Below, piece by piece: positions 21,342 through 33,123 of a stretch of 64,000 nucleotides of DNA; within the stretch, counting starts at the first letter, position 1, and every line of letters starts with the position of its first letter. The translations under genes and the position numbers were made by a program. The notes under the pieces are model-generated. The model was given only the letters and a program-made list of their open reading frames with translations. It was not told the DNA's origin and ran no database searches. Origin of the DNA: Selaginella moellendorffii (lineage: Eukaryota; Streptophyta; Lycopodiopsida; Selaginellales; Selaginellaceae); assembly GCF_000143415.4 (NCBI RefSeq), contig NW_003314272.1, forward strand, positions 2,071,728 through 2,135,727, written 5' to 3'.

Positions 21342-23059
21342 TGTAAGAGACTAAATTTTCCATTCTACTTTAATCACTTAACCACACCTCTGCCCACTTG
21401 GAGGAGTCTCATTCACAACCTCCATAAATCCAATCCAGGACTTGGGACTTGCTAGCCCCGAGAATGGCATCCATGCCACTCAACATTTGCACTTGGTCCA
21501 AGTGCTCCACGTGTCCGATCCCATGACCGACACTCAAAGGTACCACCGACATAGCAGCCCGTTATGCTAAGGCCATGCCCAATCACCTTTGCCACACTGG
21601 TAGTCCAATACCACTTCTTGCATCACAGTCTTGGCTCTCCAAGACTAGGCAAACCATCCGTGAGTGGTCATCTCAGATCCACTCCTTAGCATCCTTAGGA
21701 TGCCCACCGACAAGGGGAATAGCCTTCCCCAATATCCCTCTGTCAGTCCCCACTAAGTCCCTTTCTGCCCCTGGTCGTGTTTGCCAACACTGCCACTGGA
21801 TCGAGACCCACAGGCCCGACCACTAAGTCCCATAGTCCTCTGGGACTTCCTCACCACACGACTGTATCCTTGGTCACTACCCCAGAGGACTGCTCCTCTT
21901 CCTTTCCACAATCTGGGCCTTTGGGACAACATTTCGGAACACCGTGGCCTTACGCGAGCCACCTGGGTACTCTCCTCGCCTTCTGCCCTTGGGTGCTCTA
22001 GCCATGGGCTTAGAGCGGGTTCCGTTGAGCCACACCAGGTATCCAAGTAGGTAGTGCCACCCACACTTGGACTGGGAGCATCGGCCAGTTGATCTCCCGG
22101 GGGAACTAGAGCTGGCTCTTGAACACTTCACCAAGCTACCCCGCTTGTCGGTCCGTGTTCACCCTAGTCTTGGACTTCCCAGTGGGCAGCTCATCACCCA
22201 ACACTGGGTCCGGCCTTCCTGGGCCAAACTGGCCTTTCCTGGCCAAACTGGCTCCACTGCAGTCCTCCCCCTACTATACTTTTGGAGCTCACCAAACCCC
22301 CCAGGGTCTGGGAGACGAACGCTTTGGGCTTTCACCCTCTCAGACTCGAACTTGGACTCGGACTCGGACTCGGACTCGGACTCGGACTCGGACTCGGACT
22401 CGGACTCGGACTCAGACTCGGACTCGGGCTCGGTCTCGGTCTCGGACTCGGGCTCGGGCTCGGTCTCGGCCTCGGCCTCGGTCTCGATCTCGGTCTCGGT
22501 CCTGGTCTCGGTCTCGACTTCGGACTCCATCTCGGACTCCATCTCGGACTCCATCTCGGGTCCATCTCGGACTCCATCTCGGACTCCATTTCGGGTCCAT
22601 CTCGGGTCCACCTCGGACTCCATCTCGGACTCCATTTCGGGTCCATCTCGGGTCCACCTCGGACTCCATCTCGGGTCCATCTCGGACTCCACTTCGGACT
22701 CCAACTCGGGTCCATCTCGGACTCCACTTTGGACTCCAACTCGTGTCCATCTCGGACTCCACTTCGGACTCCAACTCGAGTCCATCTCGGACTCCACTTC
22801 GGACTCCAACTCGAGTCCATCTCGGACACTTCCACGTGTCATGTGTTGGTCCTTTTGGGTCCCTTTTTTGAGCCTCGCTTTTTGCTCGCTTCGTGCTCGT
22901 TCCTCGAGCACTTCTTTGGGAGTTCCACTCCCGCTCTTGACTTTTCAAGTCGGAGCTTTTGGTCCAAACGTGTTACGCTCGTTTGGCTCTCGCTTCAGCC
23001 ACTACCACGTGGCACCCTTTCCGGCTCCACTTTGGGGCCTAGGGATTTTGTGTCTCACA
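21342..23059 (-). repeat. left LTR of satellite-LTR element
   Basis: On the plus strand it runs from TGTAAGAGACTAAA to TTTTGTGTCTCACA. It is about 1.72 kb against 1.74 kb for the right LTR; the difference lies mostly in the satellite and a short segment near 22880. Many overlapping long frames here are products of the hexamer array. Confidence 0.85.
22344..22826. repeat. GGACTC/GGTCTC hexamer satellite within left LTR
   Basis: About 14 GACTCG hexamers grade into GGCTCG and GGTCTCG variants and then into CATCTCGGACTC and CCACTTCGGACTC higher-order units. It gives Ser-Asp, Arg-Thr and Leu-Gly repeats in the three frames, none of which I regard as genes. Confidence 0.92.
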
Positions 23060-26000
23060 ACTCCACCACCCATAGACGAAGTTCGATGTCCTCATCGAAC
23101 GGTAAACCATTTTGTAAAGTAACACTCGCATGTGTTACCATTTCCATCCTTGGCACCTAGCCAATATTTGTCAATGGTTTGACATTGAAGGCTCACCATG
23201 CCTTTTGCATATGCCTCAATGGTTTGACACCAAAGGCTCACCATGCCTTGCCTATCCTCTAAGGAGGGTAGTCTCTCCAACTTAGAGACTGATTGGACCA
23301 CATGTAGTGGTTCTCTCCTTTTATTGGTTTAGTTCTCACTAAACCTCTTAGAGACCTTTTTCTAAGTCAATCCCACTACTCCTTCTTGAGTAGTCTCAAT
23401 TTCCATCTATTGAATGTTTGCACCTTGGAACTTTTACTCTTTTGACTTTTGGAAGTCAATTTCCTAGGTGTCTCCAACACCTTGCATTTCACAGATTGTG
23501 CAACTCCACTTCCCTATCCTAGGAAGTTCATTACTTGAGGGCACCATCATCCTCTCTTCTATTTCGTGCCACCTTGGGCACTAAGTTCCATTTATCACAC
23601 TTTGTGCTAGGGTTGTCCATCGCCCTATCATTTGGCTACCTTACCGCTCCTTCCCTTGGAGCTTCCACTTTCGCCAAATCGGAGCAATTCGGAATCCATC
23701 CTTGGAAACACACTTCCTTTCCCGCAATTTGTTAGCGTCCAACACATTAGTGTTCCTCGCCTAACTTTGTCACTTGGATTCCTTCCCAGGGACTCCACGG
23801 CCCTATCTTGGCCACTCATCTTTTGCTCCTATCCATTGATTGTTGCACCAAGCAACATCGAATCTCTACCTCCCTCCTTGAGGTATTCTTTTGATTCCAT
23901 AGCAAAGGCTCTGCTTTGCCAAGACTAGGGTGTTCACCCCTAGTAAGTCTCTTTTAGCATCTTCTGCTGTGGGCTCTATCCTCGGCCCAACTTTGTGACC
24001 CTCTCAGGGGTCTCTTTAGAGACTACTTTCTTTGGACACACTATGCCATCGCAATGACATAGTTCATTTCCCTAAGGTGCTTTTCCCACTTGGTCACCTT
24101 GACCAAGCCACACCATCATCAATAGTTCAAATCAACACTTTGAACTAGGAATCTTATTCCTTAACCCAAACAAGGACCTTGTCCTTATTTAGCCACAAGA
24201 TCACCTAGTGATCTCACCTCGGCACCTTAACAGGTTTGCCAATAGGTACTAGGTCTTCCAGACCTTTAACTTGTTAACTACGACCCCGGGGGCATCCCCC
24301 ACACTTGGCGGTGCGCCCAAGCCAGCCCTTCCGGCCAAGGGTCCATAGCAACTGAGATTAGGTGTCCCCATCTCACTCACCACGTCTTTGGTGCCACTTG
24401 CACCAAAGCGTTCAAGTTAGATATGCCGAGCTTTCACACTAAGCAATCTAACCGTGCATCACGACTCCGAGGCATCCCTCGCTTGGCAGTGTGCCCAAAC
24501 CAGTCTCCCCACTGAGAGTCCATGACCACCGAAATATGAGTGTCCTCATATTCCAAACCATCACCACGCCCTAGTGATTTGGGACTCGAACCCAAGCACT
24601 AGAGGGTCGGGACTCGAACCCAACCTCCGTATATGCATCTACGGACGGCATCACACAAGATGCTTGGCGTGACTCCCCACGCTGGTGCACCAACTTATTT
24701 TTAAAGCGCGCTACAGATCACAGCTTAGGAACCTAGTTCCTCCACACTGCCAAGTCCTCTCACTTGACATGTCTGTGATCATGCATGGACTCCTCCATGC
24801 TTGGCCCCATGGCCCACCCTTTTTGAAGTTATCACCTTCAACTAGGGTATTTGTTCCCCCAACGTGCCAATCTCGCTTGGCAAGTCCTCCGACCACTGTA
24901 ACATGGTTCCTGCAGAAGCGTGAAAGTCCTTGACCATCGACTTTCGTTCAAAGCCCTCTCTTTGAACACTCGGGAACTACTTCCCTAACCTTGATAGCCT
25001 TGCCTCATGGCAAGCTTCAAGACCACGCTTCTGCTGCGCCACTCTGATTTCGCGCGTTCCATGAACCATTTACATTTGGCCTTTCTAGGTACTAAGCTAC
25101 CTAGAATCGTCTTTGGGAACCTTGAAGGAACTCTGTCCCTCAGCTTGCTAAGGCCTCCCTTTTTGCAAGCCTTCAAAATGCCATATAGTCTAACATGGAC
25201 AATTCCATATTTTAGACTCTCCATGGCATCACGGTTGCTAGCGGCAACACCCTCGAGCCCCCACTTGATTCTCCACTCCCAACTGGCATAACCAACCTTG
25301 GTTATGCCCTTTGATTCCTATGGTTCGGTTCTATCCCCTTACTTCTTGCTTTTTGGCTTCACACCTTTCCTTTGGTCATTCTCCTCCAGACCAAGAGGAT
25401 AGCTTTACACTTTCTATCACGCTTTAGCAAGTATTCTTATGGATGAACCTACCCAATAGCCTAGGGAGTGGTTCCTCAATCCGGGTGTGCTCACCTTATA
25501 ATCCCACACACTGGGATTACATTGTTGCTTATGGGCCTTTACATGCCCATCACTAGTCTTGCCAAAATTCTATTTTTGGCTTTGTCCAACTCGGGTAGAC
25601 AGTCCTCTCCTATCTCCGCAACCTTGGACATTTGGATAGCACCTTCTATCCATCATTCGCTAGGGACTTAGTCCCTTGGGCTTTATCCATTGCCCTCGCG
25701 ACATCAAACACCACCTTCTGGTGTTCTAGAGTGTCCGGGTGTCTCAATGATGGCTTTCTTGACAATGAGTATTTCCTTTTATGACATTGACTTACTATAT
25801 CGCAACACAAGCAACTTATCCCCCGTAAGAGTATATCCAACTTCCTTATGCTATTAAGCAGTCTTGGGTAGCTACCTTCTACCCGTTTAACCAGTTATTT
25901 TGCACCTCTTGCTTAGTTGCCTCATAGTTGTCAAGTCCTACAACTCATTGCTTGGTGCTTTCACACCTCCATCATTATCTGGGTCACCACACTCCAACTG

Positions 26001-27169
26001 CATGCTCTGCAGCTTAGGCTATGCCATTCCCATTTCCATTGGAATTCCTTTGGCAAGGGGTTCTCATGAACCCACCAACATAGCCTCAAGGTATCACACC
26101 TTGGCACATTTGGTGTCTTCACACCATCGGCTCCACGAGCCTACCTCTATGACATTTCCCCTTCGTGTCTAAGTCTTTGCCAAGACCAACACCGCTGTTT
26201 CTCATGCCAACCATCCGTTAGCACTACCCCATAGAGGTCACACACAACTTTATGTCAAAGTTGTTTTCTTCTGGGAACACCTTTCCTATAACTTTAGCAT
26301 GGCACATTTTGCCATCGATGAGATACCCTCTGTTCTCATCCTTGGATCTTATGATCCCCCCCCATCCTTTGTGGGGTACAACACACCTCAGTCCAAATGC
26401 TTCCATCAGTCCTTTTAGGACCATCCCTTGACTCTACTTGAGTCATCCAGCAGTTTTGGACTTTGGTCAATCCACAGACCCATAAGGTCCTACTTGTGAG
26501 GCACTAGCTCACTGGAATACACTTCTTGCATTCCTGTCCTACTCAAAAGGACTATTTTCACAAGTGTTACTCCGACACTTGATTTTGTTCTCTGGGGGCA
26601 ACTTTTGCCCCTTAGGACTACTTGTCCATGCGATGAGAATACCACTCATCTCTAAGTACACCCCCCAACTCCTTGGGTTGTTCCAGCATTTATTAAAGGT
26701 AGCCCTGACTACCATTTCAAGGACTTGAGTCCTCTTCCGTATTTGACCTTCCACAGTCATTACCTTTGGTCTCACATTCATGAGCACCAACCTCAACTAT
26801 ATGAGGATAATCTTGTGACTCCTTTATTGTTTTGGAGTCTCTATCTTTCCCGTGATCCCAACTTTAGTTGTTTACCACAACAACCTTAGCCAATTTGTTG
26901 AGACAAATGCTCATCCAGATCACATCCTCAACTCAATGAGGAAAACGTTGCACTGTTCCCAAGATCCCAAAGTCGTTCCATTATTGGCCCTTTTCTATCC
27001 ACCACCTCGTCTACAAGTTCACACATGAACTGTAATGGAGAGCCATGTCTTCCCGACTTGCTACTCCTCAAGGATAGGCCCACTCCTTAGACCTTCCAAT
27101 GCCAACACTAGTGGTGATATACTTAAGCACCAATAAAAGTCGGACTAAGGAACAGCTCCGATACCAAAT
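23060..27169 (-). other. internal region of satellite-LTR element, no recognised genes
   Basis: Four kilobases without a long frame. Minus-strand frames at 26424-26224 and 26796-26539 (also present at 20601-20395 and 20968-20744) are shared by the two copies but resemble no gag I know. CGATACCAAAT at 27159-27169 reads on the minus strand as ATTTGGTATCGGAGC, a primer-binding site of initiator-Met type next to the LTR end. Confidence 0.65.
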
Positions 27170-28291
27170 TGTAAGAGACTAAATTTTCCATTCTACTTTA
27201 GTCACTTAACCACACCTCTGCCCACTTGGAGGAGTCTCATTCACAACCTCCATAAGTCCAATCCAGGACTTGGGACTTGCTAGCCCCGAGAATGGCATCC
27301 ATGCCACTCAACATTTGCACTTGGTCCAAGTGCTCCACGTGTCCGATCCCATGACCGACACTCAAAGGTACCACCGACATAGCAGCCCGTTACGCTAAGG
27401 CCATGCCCAATCACCTTTGCCACACTGGTAGTCCAATACCACTTCTTGCATCACAGTCTTGGCTCTCCAAGACTAGGCAAACCATCCGTGAGTGGTCATC
27501 TCAGATCCACTCCTTAGCATCCTTAGGATGCCCACCGACAAGGGGAATAGCCTTCCCCAATATCCCTCTGTCAGTCCCCACTAAGTCCCTTTCTGCCCCT
27601 GGTCGTGTTTGCCAACACTGCCACTGGATCGAGACCCACAGGCCCGACCACTAAGTCCCACAGTCCTCTGGGATTTCCTCACCACACAACTGTATCCTTG
27701 GTCACTACCCCAGAGGACTGCTCCTCTTCCTTTCCACAATCTGGGCCTTTGGGACAACATTTCGGAACACCATGGCCTTACGCGAGCCACCTGGGTACTC
27801 TCCTCGCCTTCTGCCCTTGGGTGCTCTAGCCATGGGCTTAGAGCGGGTTCCGTTGAGCCACACCAGGTATCCAAGTAGGTAGTGCCACCCACACTTGGAC
27901 TGGGAGCATCGGCCAGTCGATCTCCCGGGGGAACTAAAGCCGGCTCTTGAACACTTCACCAAGCTACCCCGCTTGTCGGTCCGTGTTCACCCTAGTCTTG
28001 GACTTCCTAGTGGGCAGCTCATCACCCAACACTGGGTCCGGCCTTCCTGGGCCAAACTGGCCTTTCCTGGCCAAACTGGCTCCACTGCAGTCCTCCCCCT
28101 ACTATACTTTTGGAGCTCACCAAACCCCCCAGGGTCTGGGAGACGAACGCTTTGGGCTTTCACCCTCTCAGACTCGAACTCGGACTCGGACTCGGACTCG
28201 GATTCGGACTCGGACTCGGACTCGGACTCGGACTCGGACTCGGGCTCGGGCTCGGTCTCGGCCTCGGGCTCGGTCTCGATCTTGGTCCCGA

Positions 28292-28323
<32 letters not shown>

Positions 28324-28905
28324 CCGGTCTCGGTCTCGACTTCAGACTCCATCTCGGACTCCATCTCGGACTCCATCTCGGACTCCATCTCGGGTCCATC
28401 TCGGACTCCATCTCGGGTCCATCTCAGACTCCATCTCGGACTCCATTTCGGGTCCATCTCGGGTCCACCTCGGACTCCATCTCGGACTCCATTTCGGGTC
28501 CATCTCGGGTCCACCTCGGACTCCATCTCGGGTCCATCTCGGACTCCACTTCGGACTCCAACTCGGGTCCATCTCGGACTCCACTTTGGACTCCAACTCG
28601 GGTCCATCTTGGACTCCACTTCGGACTCCAACTCGAGTCCATCTCGGACTCCACTTCGGACTCCAACTCGAGTCCATCTCGGACACTTCCACGTGTCATG
28701 TGTTGGTCCTTTTGGGTCCCTTTTTTGAGCCTCGCTTCGTGCTCGTTCCTCGAGCACTTCTTTGGGAGCTCCACTCCCGCTCTTGACTTTTCAAGTCGGA
28801 GGTTTTGGTCCAAATGTGTTACGCTCGTTTGGCTCTTGCTTCAGCCACTACCACGTGGCACCCTTTCCGGCTCCACTTTGGGGCCTAGGGATTTTGTGTC
28901 TCACA
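27170..28905 (-). repeat. right LTR of satellite-LTR element
   Basis: Near-identical partner of 21342-23059, plus-strand ends TGTAAGAGAC and GTCTCACA. It is the 5' LTR in the element's own orientation because the primer-binding site adjoins its plus-strand left end. The flank CATAG (28906-28910) is the candidate target duplication but the other end is truncated. Confidence 0.85.
28172..28684. repeat. GGACTC/GGTCTC hexamer satellite within right LTR
   Basis: Same array as at 22344-22826 with a different number and order of hexamer variants, including GATTCG and GGTCCCG, so the satellite changes faster than the surrounding LTR. Confidence 0.92.
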
Positions 28906-28959
28906 CATAGTTTAGCTTCTACTTGTGTGCCTATTCTTATTATGTGTCTCCATATTTGC

Positions 28960-29218
28960 TAGCTAGTGGCATATCCATGTCCTCGTGTTAGACCACTAGT
29001 ATATTAAAATAGCACTAAACTCTATTTGAATCTATTTTATATCCTATTTTTTATGTTGGGATATTAAATGCTTTAGGATTGTTTTAATGTTACTCTATAC
29101 TCCTGCTCCTTCACTCCTTGGGCTGAATATTTAGGAGTTATTCTATGCTTTTGTTCATTCGTTCTTTGGCTATATACTAAAAAATTTGGCTCCATACATT
29201 CATTTAGTGGCCAAGGTA
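28960..29218 (+). repeat. interspersed repeat R1, copy 1
   Basis: TTAGACCACTAGTATATTAA, AGCACTAAACTC, ATTGTTTTAATGTTA and TTTGGCTATATACT recur in inverted orientation at 46033-46275 and 39873-40110. It contains no gene; the class (MITE, SINE or LTR piece) is unknown. Confidence 0.65.
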
Positions 29219-30336
29219 TTGAAATTTAGGTTTTGCTCCATTGCCTTGGCTTACGTGTCTAAGGGTTTGATTCTATTATGTGGTTACCCTATAGTAAATC
29301 ATTATAGAGAAAAAGGTGAAAACCACATATACTACTCAAGCACAACAATAGCAATAATAGTAACAAAGGAAAAATAGGTGAGAGTGCTTGTGGTCATAGT
29401 GGTAGAGGGTGAGGAATTCCAAGCTAGAGAATAAAGAAGCTTCAAATAAAATGATAATATAAGATAACTACTATATAAGTTTTACTATGACGAAATAACT
29501 TTGGTGGTCATCTAGCATGCAACCTAACCCTAGTTGTGGAGAACTGGAATGAAACACTTAAATAGGTTGAGACAAATGGATCACTCAATATAACACTATT
29601 TTATGACTTCTTCTAAAAAATCTTTCCATTGCAATTTATAAAAGAAAATGAGGAAGATCGTTGGAGTGAGTTCTTATCTTGAATCTAACTTTGAGTTTAT
29701 CTCTTCAAGATCTACATATTGTGCAATCTTATGGTTGCAACACCACAAAAACAACTTGTGAGAGAGTAAAGGATCTATGCAAAGCTTGTTAGGGTTCATT
29801 AGGCTGAGGTAGATAATTCTTATTGAAATTTGAAATAGAGAACTTTACATAATGACTACTTTTTCTTCTTATTACTTCTATTTTTATTTTTAGCTACTAG
29901 CATAGAAATTCAATCCAAGCTCTTTACAAGTTGTCAGACAATTTGATCATTATCATCTTCTCTATTATATTAGTCAAGTGTAGCTATAATTTTAAATTTT
30001 TGGGGTAATAAGTACCCTAGGTTAGGATGAAAGCCTATATGGGTTGTGAGTGAGATTTCTTTAAGTGGTCAAAAGTGTAGTTGTGTGACTAAAGTAGAAT
30101 GGAAAGCTTAATTGATCAAATTGAATCTTTGTAAGGGATATCATTATTTATTATATATTTTTATTAAATCTAAAAAATAAAATTCTTAGATATATAAAAA
30201 TTAAAAAATTATATTAATATATTAAAATTATAATAAATATTAATAATAATAAAATGTAGAATAAATAATATATTAGTATTTTTATTATATGTATATATGT
30301 ATAGTTTTTTAATTATATTTTATAAGAATACAGAAT
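29219..30336. other. intergenic, no gene recognised
   Basis: AT-rich. AAGTGTAGTTGTGTGACTAA followed by AGTAGAATGGAAAGCTTAA at 30068-30110 is a short LTR-end fragment of the satellite-LTR family. The frame at 29186-29377 has no recognisable domain. Confidence 0.5.
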
Positions 30337-31218
30337 TTATTTAGAGCATAATATATGGTTTGTCGTATCTGATTCCCATAAAACTTTATTAGGAAACTTA
30401 GCCTGATAAAGAACTAAATTACAATCATTTTTAACAGAAAATATTACTGATAATATGCAAAGTGGTTGATTTCTGCAATAAGTATTACTGGCCCATAATA
30501 TTTTTCTCCTATTATATAAAACTAAATTACCATCTATTTGTAAAACTAAAATGCAGTTATATAATTTAAAATATGAAGTGTTTGTTTCCCAAATTTTCTG
30601 ATTTTTGGAGAAAAAAATAAGGTTGCAGTTATATTCCAGAAGTAGGTAATTTATTTTATTTGGTGAAATTAAATAATTGTTTGCAGATAAACTTGATCCA
30701 ATATACATAGTATTTAGTTCTTGAAGACAATTATTTACACTATAGATAGAAATATTACTTTTTATATATTTGATAGATAATAAAAGCTCTGTTCTTCCAA
30801 TAAGTTCATATTGTATTTTATATTTTGTATTCTCCCTTTCAAAAAAATCTGTTAAATTTTCATATAAATCATCTAAACTACTATCAATAATATTATAAAA
30901 AGCCCGTTTCATATTTGTACCTGTAAAATCTACTCCTTTTATAGAACATTCTTCTTTAATTTTAATTATTAAATTAATTATTCCTTTTGATGTAGATATT
31001 TGTATACTATCTGAGTAAAATGATGAATACTTTTGGTTATGCTTGATTTTTGTAATTAAATTATATGCATTTGAGATCACTTTTGTTATATCTTGTGCAT
31101 TTAAAATTCTAAAATTTCCAAATTTTGAATAATACTTTGGTGCTATAGTCATATATATATTCATAAGAAGAAAAATTATAAATAGAAATGAACTTTTTTT
31201 CGTGCTAAATATTATCAT
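30337..31218 (-). CDS. bulb-type (GNA-like) mannose-binding lectin, secreted
   Basis: An uninterrupted 293-residue frame starting at ATG 31218. Residues 8-26 (SSFLFIIFLLMNIYMTIA) form a signal peptide after a Lys-Lys start, so the product is probably secreted. Residues about 169-290 form a B-lectin domain with three repeats: QIDGNLVLY (227-235) is an exact QxDxNxVxY mannose site, KNDCNLVLY (263-271) keeps four of five positions, and EYNCNLIFF (195-203) is degenerate. IWETNTS, LWASNT and LWESDT are the conserved Trp strands. Residues 41-165 are a Lys/Ile/Asn-rich domain I do not recognise. The gene is intronless, very AT-rich at third positions, and isolated among repeats. Family known for defence and sugar binding; role here is inferred. 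It could also be a young or silent paralogue. Confidence 0.85.
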   Translation of the reverse strand: MIIFSTKKSSFLFIIFLLMNIYMTIAPKYYSKFGNFRILNAQDITKVISNAYNLITKIKHNQKYSSFYSDSIQISTSKGIINLIIKIKEECSIKGVDFTGTNMKRAFYNIIDSSLDDLYENLTDFFERENTKYKIQYELIGRTELLLSIKYIKSNISIYSVNNCLQELNTMYIGSSLSANNYLISPNKINYLLLEYNCNLIFFSKNQKIWETNTSYFKLYNCILVLQIDGNLVLYNRRKILWASNTYCRNQPLCILSVIFSVKNDCNLVLYQAKFPNKVLWESDTTNHILCSK

Positions 31219-31257
31219 ATCTAAGAAACTTGAAATATAGAGAAGGATGGCTTTGCT

Positions 31258-31265
31258 TATTTATA
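31258..31265 (-). promoter_or_regulatory. TATA box of the lectin gene
   Basis: TATAAATA on the minus strand about 40 bases before the lectin ATG. Spacing allows a very short leader. A solo LTR begins about 100 bases further upstream. Confidence 0.55.
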
Positions 31266-31365
31266 ATACTAAATACTTCTTAACAGCTACACTATATTAC
31301 TCTGAGAATGCCAAATGCTTAACTCATAGAAAAAAACTATTTTTATTATTTAAAAGTATACACTA

Positions 31366-31542
31366 TGTATAAGGTCCAAATGTACAGCTATAATACCATA
31401 TACTAATATTAGCATAGTAAAATTTTTATAACTATCGAGTTGGTTTCAATCTTAATTGCTCACTCCTATATATAAACTAGGGTTTTTAGGCTAATTGGTA
31501 TGCATAATTTTATATTCCATTTCCATATTCCATGCATTCACA
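31366..31542 (+). repeat. decayed solo LTR, same family as 44962-45135
   Basis: TGTATAAGGTCCAAATGTAC, ATACTAATATTAGCATAGT, TATATAAACTAGGGTTTTT and CCATGCATTCACA align along the length of the intact LTR at 44962. No target duplication is visible (CACTA and TTGAT flank it). It lies directly upstream of the lectin promoter. Confidence 0.8.
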
Positions 31543-32590
31543 TTGATGGAGATGAGGGGCAACTTTGATTATCCCTAAGGAGTGTTTGGATTTGGGATTT
31601 TAGTTTAGATTTAGCTTTTGCATCTTTTAAATCTCCTTTTATTTATAGTTACTTTTCCATTTCTTCTCTTTTATTTTTACTTTTTTATTCCTCTTTATAG
31701 TAGAGCAATGTCCTCTTCCTCCTTTGACTTTAGAGCAATAGTTGGTGTAGTTGTTTGATGTTATATGGTTGCAATTGAACAATCAAACTTAATTGATAGT
31801 AGCATTTATAATGTATGTTATAGCTCCTCGTGCTTTTGCTACCAATCCTTACGTATAGCTGGAGTTTTTCCATGGGAGTCTTAAGGATGATGTGTACTAT
31901 TGGTTTAATTACTGTATAGTGATTGCCACATATCATTTTTGGGATGATGCAATAGTATTTGTATGAATTTCCCATGTGTCTCCAAGGGACAGCGTTGTAG
32001 TGGTATAATGGTTTGAGTGTAACCACTCATAAGGATTGGAGCATTCTTTCAGATGTCTTCAAAAGTGCATTTAGATATGTTGATGATTGTGATGATGCCT
32101 TCTAACAATTACATTGCCTTTGTCAATAGCTATCTGAATCAGTAATGCAATTTGGCATTTATTTTGAAAGCCTCTTGCTTTATATAGAGCCAAATATATC
32201 AGAATGGATCAAGTTGGCAATGTTGTGGCTAACACTTTATCAAAATTTTGTAGGGTTTATACATGCATTTGCTTTAGCCACCCTTGACAATATTTTTCAC
32301 TTAACATAATGTTATGAGACATCACCTCTTTCACTTCTCACTACACATCCTTTAACTCTACTTCCTATGGGAGATAGTCTTGTGGGAGATGGTCTTGTTC
32401 CAATGGAGGTCGATATTATAACAGCTCGAGTTCAAAAACAAGAGTGAGGACATGGCTGTAGCCGTGTTGTCTGCTGCTAAGCGTGTGATGATGTTAGTCA
32501 CATTTATCAGTGTTGTTGGCATTTTTTGAATTGGCAACTTCTATTTCTTGGGTGGAGACCTTGGTGTTAACAACATTCTATTGGTGCTGC
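31543..32590. other. intergenic, no gene recognised
   Basis: No domain can be read in either strand. The minus-strand frame 32026-31730 has no recognisable motif. The last bases carry the left target duplication of copy B. Confidence 0.5.
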
Positions 32591-32598
32591 TGTAGTGG

Positions 32599-32640
32599 GG
32601 CGCGGACCATACTTGAGCTCATGAGTTGAGCTCAATTTTC
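32599..32640. repeat. left terminal inverted repeat of copy B
   Basis: GGCGCGGACCATACTTGAGC followed by TCATGAGTTGAGCTCAA. Over the GGWCCAWASTTGAG core, 11 of 14 positions match the inverted right end. The TCATGA-centred palindrome is the same as near the right end of copies A and E. Confidence 0.8.
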
Positions 32641-33123
32641 AATTGTAATTTAGTACAAACATTATAAATTTTAAAATTTTAAGGTTATGGCAAACCTAAT
32701 AATTTAATAACTCTCTAAATATTATATAGAAAAAAATGTTCTAAAGAACACTTTTTGTTCTAATAATTTAAATATTTGCTACATGCAATGATAGGGACAT
32801 TTGTTAGAACATAAAATAAAATGTTTGCAAAAAGAGTATTCTTGTCACTTCTTTAAATTTGTACTCTATGTTTTCTGGCTAGTAAATGTAAAGTTTGTCA
32901 GAATTAAAAAATTATTAAATTTGAAATAAGATTCTATGTAAAGCCATATAACCATTTAAAAGGAAAAAAAAATAACCGTTGATGTAAGCTTATTGCATAT
33001 AAAAGAAAGACTTGGTTCTTTTTAGAATACATTCTTGAGGGGTTTGTCATAGCATACTGTTTAGAATTTATAAATCTTCATTCACACTCTCATTCGAAAA
33101 AAGTGAAATACACACAAATGTCT

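Larger units (their letters stand above)
20271..28905 (-). mobile_element. LTR retroelement with satellite-bearing 1.7-kb LTRs, internal-LTR-internal-LTR array
   Basis: Read on the minus strand from the right: LTR 28905-27170, primer-binding site, internal 27169-23060, LTR 23059-21342, then a second partial internal 21341-20271 that repeats 27169-26094. The shared segments are nearly identical. The LTR starts TGTGAGACAC and ends CTTACA on the minus strand. The internal region has no recognisable gag, protease, RT or integrase, so the element is non-autonomous (LARD-like). A purine-rich GGGTGGTGGAG precedes the left LTR on the minus strand. The array is the expected product of unequal recombination between neighbouring copies. 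Confidence 0.8.

Noticed and set aside
22067-23160. Several overlapping 160-350 codon frames rich in Ser-Asp, Arg-Thr, Leu-Gly or Glu-Ser repeats
   Set aside because: All six frames are open only because the hexamer satellite lacks stop codons; no start, domain or codon pattern supports a gene. The same applies to 27895-28910.
31730-32026. Minus-strand 98-codon frame
   Set aside because: No start context, domain or repeat in another copy; low complexity AT-rich region.
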